Shown here in pieces: positions 1 to 5,801 of a stretch of 7,388 bases of DNA; position 1 is the first letter of the stretch; each line of letters begins with the position of its first letter. The notes below the pieces were generated by a model. It was not told where the DNA came from and did no database searches. It saw only the letters and a program-made list of their open reading frames with translations. Origin of the DNA: Pseudomonadota bacterium (lineage in GTDB: Bacteria; Myxococcota; Myxococcia; Myxococcales; Anaeromyxobacteraceae); contig JAEYZK010000104.1 in the NCBI GenBank assembly GCA_023428085.1, positions 1 to 7,388 on the forward strand, in the 5' to 3' direction. Position numbers and translations under genes: made by a program.

Positions 1-1883
1 AAGAAGAACTCGATCCCCTCCTCCTTCGCGTGCCGCAGCTCCTCGATGCGGGCCGGCGCCTCGGCCTCGCTCCGCCGGTAGACGCAGCGGACGCTCGGCG
101 CGCCCAGCCGCTTCGCGACCCGGAGGCAGTCCATGGCGGTGTTGCCCGCCCCGATCACGACCACGCTCTTGCCGAGCGAGATGGGCGTGTCGAGGAACGG
201 GAACCGGTCGCCGCCCATGAGGTTCACGCGGGTGAGGAACTCGTTGGCCGAGTAGACCTGGCCGGCGAACTCGCCCGGGATGCCCAGGAACGCGGGCGCG
301 CCCGCGCCCACCCCGAGGAAGACCGCGTCGAAGCCGCGCTCCTGCATGAGCTGCGGGACCGTGAACGTCTTGCCGATGACCTTGTTGGTCTCGAACCGGA
401 CGCCCATGTCGGCGAGCCGCTTCACCTCGCGGTCGATGATGTCGCGCGGCAGCCGGAACGAGGGGATGCCGTAGCGGAGCACGCCGCCGACGACGTGGAG
501 CGCCTCGAACACGGTCACGTCGCAGCCGTAGCGGACGAGGTCGGCCGCGGCCGCGAGGCCCGCCGGGCCGGAGCCACACACCGCCACGTTGCCCAGCTTC
601 CTCGGGAGCCGCGGCAGCTGCACCGGGCGCGGGCGGGCGTGGTCGCCCACGAACCGCTCGAGCCGGCCGATGCCGACCGACTCGACCTTCTTCGCGATGA
701 CGCACTGCGCCTCGCACTGGGTCTCCTGCGGGCAGACGCGGCCGCAGATGGACGGGAAGATCGAGGCCTCGTTGATCACCGCGAGCGCGCCGTCGAGGTC
801 GCGGACGAGCACGTGGCGGATGAACCGCGGGATGTCGATCTGGACCGGGCAGCCGGAGATGCAGGTCGGCTTCGCGCACTGGATGCAGCGCTCCGCCTCG
901 CCGAGCGCCTCGGCGAGCGAGTAGCCGAGGTTCACCTCGTCGAAGGTGCGGGATCGGACCCCGGCGTCGCGCTCCGGCATCTTCGTCTGGTGCGGCGCGA
1001 GGTCCTTGATCTTCTTGTAGTTGTGCTTCTCCTCCTCGAAGAGCTGCTTCTCGAGGTTGCAGACGTGGTTCCAGTCCTCGGAGGCGCGCGCCTCCTGGCT
1101 CTTGAACCGCTTCTGCCGCGCGAGCAGCTCCGGGAAGTCCACCTGGTGGCCGTCGAAGTCCGGGCCGTCGACGCAGGCGAAGCGGACCTCCTTGCCCACC
1201 GTGACGCGGCACGAGCCGCACATGCCCGTGCCGTCCACCATGATCGCGTTGAGCGAGACCATGGTCTTCACGCCGAAGGGGCGCGTGGTGTCCACGCACG
1301 CCTTCATCATCGGGAGCGGCCCGATCGCGACGGCGAGGTCCGGCTTCTGCTGCTCGCAGAGCTCCTTGAGCGCGCCGGTGACGAAGCCCGGCTTCCCGTA
1401 GGAGCCGTCGTCGGTGCAGACCACGAGGTCGTCGCACCACTGGCGGAACCGGTCCTCCCAGAAGACGAGCCCCTTCGAGCGGAATCCGATGACGCCCGTG
1501 ACCCGGTTCCCGGCCTCCTTGAAGGCCCGGAGCTGGGGATAGACCGGGGCGACGCCCAGGCCGCCGCCGATGAGCACCACGTGGCCGACCTTGGCCACGT
1601 GCTGCGGCTGGCCGAGCGGGCCCACGAAGTCCTCGAAGGTGTCGCCCTCGCGGTACGCCGTCATCATCTCGCGCGAGGTCTTCCCGAGCGCCTGGACCAC
1701 CATGGTGATCGTCCCGCGCTGCCGGTCGAAGTCCGCGACGGTGAGCGGGATGCGCTCCGACCCCTCGTGGAGGCGCACCATCACGAAGTGGCCCGGCTGG
1801 GCCGAGGCGGCGACGTCGGGGGCCTCGACCTCCCAGAGGAACGTGGTGTCGGAGAAGGCCTCGCGGCGGACGATTCGATACAT
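1..1883 (-). CDS. Fused NfnS/NfnL-type NADH-dependent ferredoxin:NADP+ oxidoreductase (3' end cut by window edge)
   Basis: 627 codons are visible from an ATG at 1883; the C-terminus lies beyond base 1. Residues 1-240 resemble the FAD/NAD-binding subunit of dihydroorotate dehydrogenase B (PyrK) and NfnS: an IPLTVAD flavin motif (45-51), a glycine-rich LIGGGLGVAPVYP nucleotide motif (104-116) and a [2Fe-2S] site D217-x4-C222-x2-C225-x11-C237. An Asp in place of the first Cys is the NfnS pattern, whereas PyrK has four Cys. Residues from about 320 on are GltD/NfnL-like: C333, C336, C341, C345 and C380, C384, C390, C394 for two [4Fe-4S] clusters, an FAD Rossmann motif (CGSGPAGLAAA, 436-446) and an NADPH motif (VVVIGAGNTAMD, 574-585). 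NfnSL couples NADH and reduced ferredoxin to NADP+ reduction by flavin-based electron bifurcation. NfnS plus NfnL total roughly 750 residues, so about 120 are missing. Databases may name it sulfide dehydrogenase or glutamate synthase small chain; no large glutamate synthase subunit is in this window. The family call is strong; bifurcating activity is inferred. Confidence 0.87.
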   Translation of the reverse strand, partial: MYRIVRREAFSDTTFLWEVEAPDVAASAQPGHFVMVRLHEGSERIPLTVADFDRQRGTITMVVQALGKTSREMMTAYREGDTFEDFVGPLGQPQHVAKVGHVVLIGGGLGVAPVYPQLRAFKEAGNRVTGVIGFRSKGLVFWEDRFRQWCDDLVVCTDDGSYGKPGFVTGALKELCEQQKPDLAVAIGPLPMMKACVDTTRPFGVKTMVSLNAIMVDGTGMCGSCRVTVGKEVRFACVDGPDFDGHQVDFPELLARQKRFKSQEARASEDWNHVCNLEKQLFEEEKHNYKKIKDLAPHQTKMPERDAGVRSRTFDEVNLGYSLAEALGEAERCIQCAKPTCISGCPVQIDIPRFIRHVLVRDLDGALAVINEASIFPSICGRVCPQETQCEAQCVIAKKVESVGIGRLERFVGDHARPRPVQLPRLPRKLGNVAVCGSGPAGLAAAADLVRYGCDVTVFEALHVVGGVLRYGIPSFRLPRDIIDREVKRLADMGVRFETNKVIGKTFTVPQLMQERGFDAVFLGVGAGAPAFLGIPGEFAGQVYSANEFLTRVNLMGGDRFPFLDTPISLGKSVVVIGAGNTAMDCLRVAKRLGAPSVRCVYRRSEAEAPARIEELRHAKEEGIEFF

Positions 1884-1888
1884 CGGAT

Positions 1889-1892
1889 CCTC
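1889..1892 (-). promoter_or_regulatory. Ribosome binding site of the NfnSL-like gene
   Basis: On the minus strand GAGG lies 5 bases before the ATG at 1883. It supports this start, and the protein begins with the MYRIV-type first beta strand typical of this reductase family. Confidence 0.55.
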
Positions 1893-1936
1893 GGTGAGGG
1901 GCGCGATCCCCCCTGCGAGCGCGTGGGGTGTGGGCG

Positions 1937-1965
1937 GTGGTACCAGGGGGGGGCGGGGGCGTCAA
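1937..1965 (-). promoter_or_regulatory. Candidate sigma70-like promoter of the NfnSL-like gene, with a poly-C spacer
   Basis: Read on the minus strand, TTGACG (1965-1960, 5 of 6 matches to TTGACA) is followed by exactly 17 bases and then TACCAC (1942-1937, 3 of 6 matches to TATAAT, including the first two bases and the fifth). Transcription would begin near 1930 and give a leader of about 45 bases before the ATG at 1883. The spacer is almost all cytosine (C5-G-C8). The -10 match is weak, so this is a candidate only. The rest of the divergent gap (1884-2049) shows no convincing promoter for the plus-strand gene. Confidence 0.35.
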
Positions 1966-2049
1966 GGCGCCAGCACGCGCAGCGCGCCGCGCCGGCAAGT
2001 CCACGCATGAGGCGATGCCGCCGCGGCGACTCGTCGCCACTCGAAGAGC

Positions 2050-2724
2050 ATGAAGTCGCTCGCTCCTCCCGCCGCCCCCGCGCGCGTGAAGCCCCGGTAC
2101 CGGGGCGTGTCCCACGAGATCGCCGCCGTCGTCGCGCTCCCCGGCGCGATCGGGCTCATCCACCTCGCGCGCGGCACCGCCGCCACCATCGCCGCCGCCG
2201 TGTACGGCGGCAGCCTCGTCCTCCTCTTCGCGTGCAGCGCGATCTACCACCGGCCCCAGTGGCAGCCGCGCCCGCGGAACATCCTCGGCCGGATCGATCA
2301 GGCCGCGATCTTCGTCCTCATCGCCGGCACGTACACGCCCTTCTGCCTGCTCCTCGGGCCCAGGGGCCACGCCCTCCTGGTCGCCGTCTGGGGGGGCGCC
2401 GCGGCGGGGATGGTCCTCGCGCTCGCCTGGCCGACCGCCCCCAAGCAGCTCATGGCCGCCGTCTACGTGCTCCTCGGCTGGTTCATGGCGCCGCTGCTCC
2501 CGGTGTTCCGGGCCGTGATCCCGCCCATCGACTTCGCGCTCATCCTCGGCGGCGGCGTCCTGTACACGGTCGGCGCGGTGATCTACGCGCTCCGGCGCCC
2601 GGACCCGTACCCCGCGGTGTTCGGGTACCACGAGATCTTCCACCTGCTCGTGATCCTCGCCGCGACCTGCCACTTCGGCGCGGCGGTCACGGTGATCCTG
2701 CGGCTCGGGGGGGCGGCCGCGTGA
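2050..2724 (+). CDS. Hemolysin III / PAQR family seven-helix membrane protein
   Basis: 224 residues, the usual length for bacterial hemolysin III proteins. Hydrophobic segments fall at about 22-40, 46-66, 83-101, 106-127, 133-152, 159-181 and 196-217, giving seven predicted helices in the inner membrane. Family signatures are present: S63-x3-H67 (SAIYH) at the end of helix 2, D83 (RIDQAAIF) at the start of helix 3, and H194-x3-H198 (YHEIFH) before helix 7. These are the Ser, Asp and three His of the PAQR/CREST metal site, which in characterised members binds Zn and is proposed to act as a hydrolase. The bacterial substrate is unknown, and the name hemolysin does not show haemolytic activity here. 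ATG 2050 is the only ATG available after the in-frame stop at 2008-2010; its ribosome site is weak (GAAGAG almost abutting the start). It is a single plus-strand gene with no partner in the window. Family membership is secure; function is not. Confidence 0.88.
   Translation: MKSLAPPAAPARVKPRYRGVSHEIAAVVALPGAIGLIHLARGTAATIAAAVYGGSLVLLFACSAIYHRPQWQPRPRNILGRIDQAAIFVLIAGTYTPFCLLLGPRGHALLVAVWGGAAAGMVLALAWPTAPKQLMAAVYVLLGWFMAPLLPVFRAVIPPIDFALILGGGVLYTVGAVIYALRRPDPYPAVFGYHEIFHLLVILAATCHFGAAVTVILRLGGAAA
2091..2106. repeat. 16-bp perfect palindrome in the start of the hemolysin III gene
   Basis: GCCCCGGTACCGGGGC is its own reverse complement and spans codons 14-19 of the membrane protein gene, about 40 bases after the start codon. 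It could form an mRNA hairpin near the initiation region or be a protein-binding site. In such GC-rich sequence it may be coincidence. Confidence 0.5.
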
Positions 2725-2729
2725 GCCGC

Positions 2730-2743
2730 GGGCGCGCGCGCCC
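2730..2743. terminator. Possible bidirectional terminator hairpin between converging genes
   Basis: The perfect palindrome GGGCGCGCGCGCCC occupies most of the 21-base gap between the stop of the hemolysin III gene (2724) and the stop of glgA (2746). It can fold as a 5-bp GC stem with a CGCG loop in transcripts from either strand. No U-tract follows on either side, so it is not a classical intrinsic terminator; the placement is the main argument for it. Confidence 0.3.
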
Positions 2744-2745
2744 TG

Positions 2746-4209
2746 CTACGGCGCGTGCCCGCGCCGCCGCCGGTACGCCTGGCGGTACAGCTCCTCGTAC
2801 TCCGCCGCGGCGTGCCCCCACCCGAAGTCCTGCGCCATCGCGCGGCGGCGCATCGCCTCGATGTGCGCAGGGCGATCGTACCAGGTGGAGAGCGCCCAGC
2901 CGATCGTGTCGGCGAGCGCACCGGGGGTGAGATCGCGGAACGAGAACCCCGTCCCCTCCCCCGTGTCCTCGCGGTAGTTCTGCACGGTGTCCACGAGGCC
3001 GCCGGTCGCCCGCACGATGGGCAGCGACCCGTAGCGCAGGCCGTAGAGCTGGGTGAGCCCGCACGGCTCGAAGCGCGACGGGACGAGCACGAAGTCCGAC
3101 CCGGCGTAGAGCCGGTGCGCGAGCGCGTTGTCGAAGTGCATCCAGGCGCGGAACCTGTGCGGGTGGCGCAGCGCCAGCTGGGCGAAGTGGTGCTCGGCCT
3201 CGCGGTCGCCGGAGGCGAGCAGGATGATCTGCAGCCGCCACGCGAGCAGCCGATCCATCGCGTGCGCGAGCACGTCGAAGCCCTTCTGGTCCACGAGCCG
3301 GCCCACGGCGCAGAAGAGCGGGACCCCGGCGTCGACGGGGAGGCCCGCCTCGTGCTGGAGGGCGAGCTTGTCGGCCTCCTTGCCGTCGAGGTCGTCGATC
3401 GAGAACGGCTGCGGGACGTGGCGGTCCGCGCCCGGGTCCCACTCGTCGCGGTCGATGCCGTTGAGGATGCCGAACAGGTCGCCGCTCCGCGCCCGCAGCT
3501 CGCCGTCGAGGCCGCTGCCGAGCGCGGAGGTCTGGATCTCGCGCGCGTACGTGGGGCTCACGGTGGAGATCACGTTCGCGTGCCGGATGGCCGCCTTCAT
3601 GAGGTTGAGCGCGCCGAAGTGCTCGAACTCGCCGGAGTGGTAGTGCTCCCGGCCGAGCCCGGTCACGAACATCGCGCCGCCGTCGGTGACGCCCTGGTAG
3701 GCGAGGTTGTGGATGGTGAAGACGGTCCCCGCCCCATGCAGCGGCTTCCCCCACTCGACCGTGTTCACGTAGACCGGCACGAGCGCGGTCTGCCAGTCGT
3801 TCGCGTGCACGACGTCGGGGACGAAGTTCAGGACCTTCGCGAGCTCGAGCGCGCCGCGGGAGAGGAACGTGAACCGCTCGAGGTTGTCGGAGTACCCCTG
3901 CTCCGGCGGGCCGTAGAGGTAGGGCCGGTCGAAGTAGCGGTGGTACTCGAGGAAGTAGACCGGGACGTCGCTCCCCGGCAGCCGCCCGAGCCGTACGCCG
4001 GCGCGCGCCACGCCCCACCACATGGGCACCGGCACGGACCCCTCGAGCCGCTCGAGCGCGTTCCAGTCGAGCCCCGCATAGAGCGGCAGCACCACGCGCA
4101 CGTCGTGGCCGCGCCGCCGGAGCGCCTTGGGGAGCGCGCCGGCGACGTCGGCCAGGCCGCCGCTCTTCGCGAACGGCGCGACCTCCGATGAAACGAAGAG
4201 AACCTTCAT
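2746..4209 (-). CDS. glgA: Glycogen synthase (ADP-glucose:1,4-alpha-D-glucan glucosyltransferase, GT5)
   Basis: 487 residues, close to the usual length of about 480. GlgA transfers glucose from ADP-glucose to the non-reducing end of an alpha-1,4-glucan in the cytoplasm. The N-terminal Rossmann domain opens MKVLFVSSEVAPFAKSGGLA; K15 in the KSGGLADV motif (15-22) is the known ADP-glucose-binding lysine. HANDWQTAL (136-143), FTIHNLAYQG (164-173) and SPTYAREI (218-225) follow. The C-terminal domain has GILNGID (247-253), GRLVDQKGFD (303-312) and SRFEPCGLTQLYGLRYG (378-394), with E381 as the conserved donor-site glutamate and TGGLVDTV (402-409) after it. The start at 4209 is fixed by the MKVLFVSSE opening; the frame stays open upstream but those residues overlap the previous gene out of frame. 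It lies 5 bases after the stop of the GH57 gene with only a weak ribosome site, so translational coupling is likely. All expected catalytic motifs are present. Confidence 0.96.
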   Translation of the reverse strand: MKVLFVSSEVAPFAKSGGLADVAGALPKALRRRGHDVRVVLPLYAGLDWNALERLEGSVPVPMWWGVARAGVRLGRLPGSDVPVYFLEYHRYFDRPYLYGPPEQGYSDNLERFTFLSRGALELAKVLNFVPDVVHANDWQTALVPVYVNTVEWGKPLHGAGTVFTIHNLAYQGVTDGGAMFVTGLGREHYHSGEFEHFGALNLMKAAIRHANVISTVSPTYAREIQTSALGSGLDGELRARSGDLFGILNGIDRDEWDPGADRHVPQPFSIDDLDGKEADKLALQHEAGLPVDAGVPLFCAVGRLVDQKGFDVLAHAMDRLLAWRLQIILLASGDREAEHHFAQLALRHPHRFRAWMHFDNALAHRLYAGSDFVLVPSRFEPCGLTQLYGLRYGSLPIVRATGGLVDTVQNYREDTGEGTGFSFRDLTPGALADTIGWALSTWYDRPAHIEAMRRRAMAQDFGWGHAAAEYEELYRQAYRRRRGHAP

Positions 4210-4214
4210 CCGCT

Positions 4215-5798
4215 CTACGTTGCGTAAACCCGGTAGTCGACGCGCGGGAAGATGTTGTCCTTCGCCTCGAGGTCGGCGAGGTGCGCCTCGTCCACGCGGT
4301 CCTCCTTGAGCTCCTCGTAGAGCCGCGTGAACCGGACCGTGTGCTCGTTGAACCGCCGGGTGGCGTACGGCACGGTGCTCCCCGTGGTCATGATGAACGT
4401 CCAGTCGGACGACTGGGCGAGCATCAGCTCCCGGGCCGCCTGGTTGAGGGCCCGCCGCCGCACGCCCTCGGCCATGGGCCAGCGCCGGGCGAGCTCGATC
4501 ATGCGCTCCGCCGCGACGTGCGTGTGGCGGTACGTCCAGGCGTTGGTCTCGTTGCACCAGTAGGCCGCGTACCCCTTCGCGCCCCAGGACGAGAGGCTCG
4601 GCGTCGCGACCTGGTTCGTCGGGTGCCGGTCGAGGTAGTCACCAGGGGTGATCGCCTCGACGGCGTCCTGGTCGAAGTGGAGCTGGCGGAAGACGTCGTT
4701 CAGGAAGAGCGGGCCCTCGAACCACCAGTGGCCGTAGAGCTCGGCGTCGTACGGCGCGACCACCATCGGCGGCCGATCCATGTTGCCCGCGAGGTGCGCG
4801 ATCTGCTTCTCGCGGTTGCCGCGGAAGTGGCTCGCGTGCAGGCCCGCGCGGCCGCGCGCGGCGTCCGGGTCGTACGGCCACTTGTCGTGCAGCTTGTCGT
4901 GGGTGATCGCGTGGTACTTGATGCCCGTGTACATCCGGATGCCCTCGGGGTGCACGTACGGGCCGATGTAGTCCATCGGCAGGTCGAAGCCGATGTCCCG
5001 GTAGAAGTCGCGGTAGACCGGATCGCCCGGGTACCCCTCCTTCGCGCTCCACACCTGCTGCGAGCTCTCCGGATCGCGCGCGAACGCGGCGACGCCCGTC
5101 GGGCAGTAGATCGGCGCGTACGGGCCGTAGGCCGGCGGCCGGTCGGCGTGGAGCACGGCGTGGGTGTCCACGAGGAAGTAGCGGATGCCCGCCTCGCGCA
5201 GGAGCTCGTCGCAGCCCGGCACGTACGCGCACTCCGCCAGCCACATGCCGCGCGGCCGGCGCCCGAGGTGCTCCTCGGCGAGATCGGCGGCGGTGTGGAC
5301 CTGCGCCCGCATCGCCGCCCAGTTGCGATCCATGAGCGGGAAGAACGCGTGCGTCGCGGTGGAGGTGATCACCTCCACGCAGCCCGCGTCCTGGAGGCGC
5401 CGGAACGCGGCGACGAGGTTCCCCTGGTGGCTCCGCCACGTGTGGCGCAGCGACTGGAACCGATCGAGGTACATCTGCGCGAGCCGATGGTAGTGCGGCT
5501 CGGGGCGGGTGCGCTCCAGCTCCCGGCCGGCGAGCTCGATGAGCTCGTCGAGGTGCTTCGCGTACCGCTCCTTGAGCAGGTCGTCCGTCAGCATCGCGAT
5601 GAGCGGCGCCGAGAGCGAGACGGTGATCCGGAACGGCACGCCGTCGGCGTGCAGCCCCTCGAAGACCTGCACGAGCGGGAGGTAGGTGCCGGTGATGGCC
5701 TCGTAGAGCCACCGCTCCTCCATCACCGTGGGATCCTCCGGGTGGCGGACGAACGGCAGGTGCGCGTGCAGGACGAGCGCCAGGTACCCCTTCGCCAT
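4215..5798 (-). CDS. GH57 family 1,4-alpha-glucan branching enzyme (DUF1957 C-terminal domain)
   Basis: 527 residues, matching GH57 branching enzymes (about 520-560). The enzyme cuts an alpha-1,4-glucan and rejoins the piece through an alpha-1,6 bond. The GH57 regions appear in order: HAHLPF (11-16), ATHAFFP (148-154), WLAECAY (186-192) with nucleophile E189, and PYDAELYGHWWFEGP (349-363) with general acid/base D351. Archaeal and Thermus GH57 branching enzymes place these residues equivalently. The helical C-terminal domain carries W405 and W414, whose 9-residue spacing matches cleft tryptophans known in the Thermococcus enzyme, then ARELMLAQSSDWTFIMTTGS (455-474), typical of the DUF1957 region. 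The stretch 221-240, rich in Tyr (Y224, Y227, Y231), fits the flexible loop needed for branching activity. There is no signal peptide, so it is cytoplasmic. It starts 3 bases after the DUF4912 gene and ends 5 bases before glgA. A GH57 4-alpha-glucanotransferase or amylase is the alternative; the glgA neighbour favours branching. Confidence 0.92.
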   Translation of the reverse strand: MAKGYLALVLHAHLPFVRHPEDPTVMEERWLYEAITGTYLPLVQVFEGLHADGVPFRITVSLSAPLIAMLTDDLLKERYAKHLDELIELAGRELERTRPEPHYHRLAQMYLDRFQSLRHTWRSHQGNLVAAFRRLQDAGCVEVITSTATHAFFPLMDRNWAAMRAQVHTAADLAEEHLGRRPRGMWLAECAYVPGCDELLREAGIRYFLVDTHAVLHADRPPAYGPYAPIYCPTGVAAFARDPESSQQVWSAKEGYPGDPVYRDFYRDIGFDLPMDYIGPYVHPEGIRMYTGIKYHAITHDKLHDKWPYDPDAARGRAGLHASHFRGNREKQIAHLAGNMDRPPMVVAPYDAELYGHWWFEGPLFLNDVFRQLHFDQDAVEAITPGDYLDRHPTNQVATPSLSSWGAKGYAAYWCNETNAWTYRHTHVAAERMIELARRWPMAEGVRRRALNQAARELMLAQSSDWTFIMTTGSTVPYATRRFNEHTVRFTRLYEELKEDRVDEAHLADLEAKDNIFPRVDYRVYAT

Positions 5799-5801
5799 CT
5801 G

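Noticed and set aside
1578..1601. Inverted repeat CACGTGGCC / GGCCACGTG with a 6-base loop
   Set aside because: It lies inside the NfnSL-like coding region next to the conserved nucleotide-binding motif; codon constraints and GC richness explain it without a regulatory role.
1..1883. Considered a plain dihydroorotate dehydrogenase electron-transfer subunit or glutamate synthase small subunit
   Set aside because: Both halves are present in one chain, the [2Fe-2S] site has Asp in place of the first Cys, and no PyrD or large glutamate synthase gene is visible, so NfnSL fits better.
30..2930. A 966-codon open frame on the plus strand opposite the NfnSL-like gene and through the hemolysin III gene
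   Set aside because: The translation is Arg/Ala/Glu/Asp-rich with no family motif, runs antisense to a gene with clear cofactor motifs and overlaps the hemolysin III gene in another frame. Long antisense frames are expected in very GC-rich DNA.
2755..4191. A 478-codon plus-strand frame opposite glgA
   Set aside because: It is antisense to a fully motif-supported glycogen synthase, and its composition is typical of a GC-rich shadow frame.
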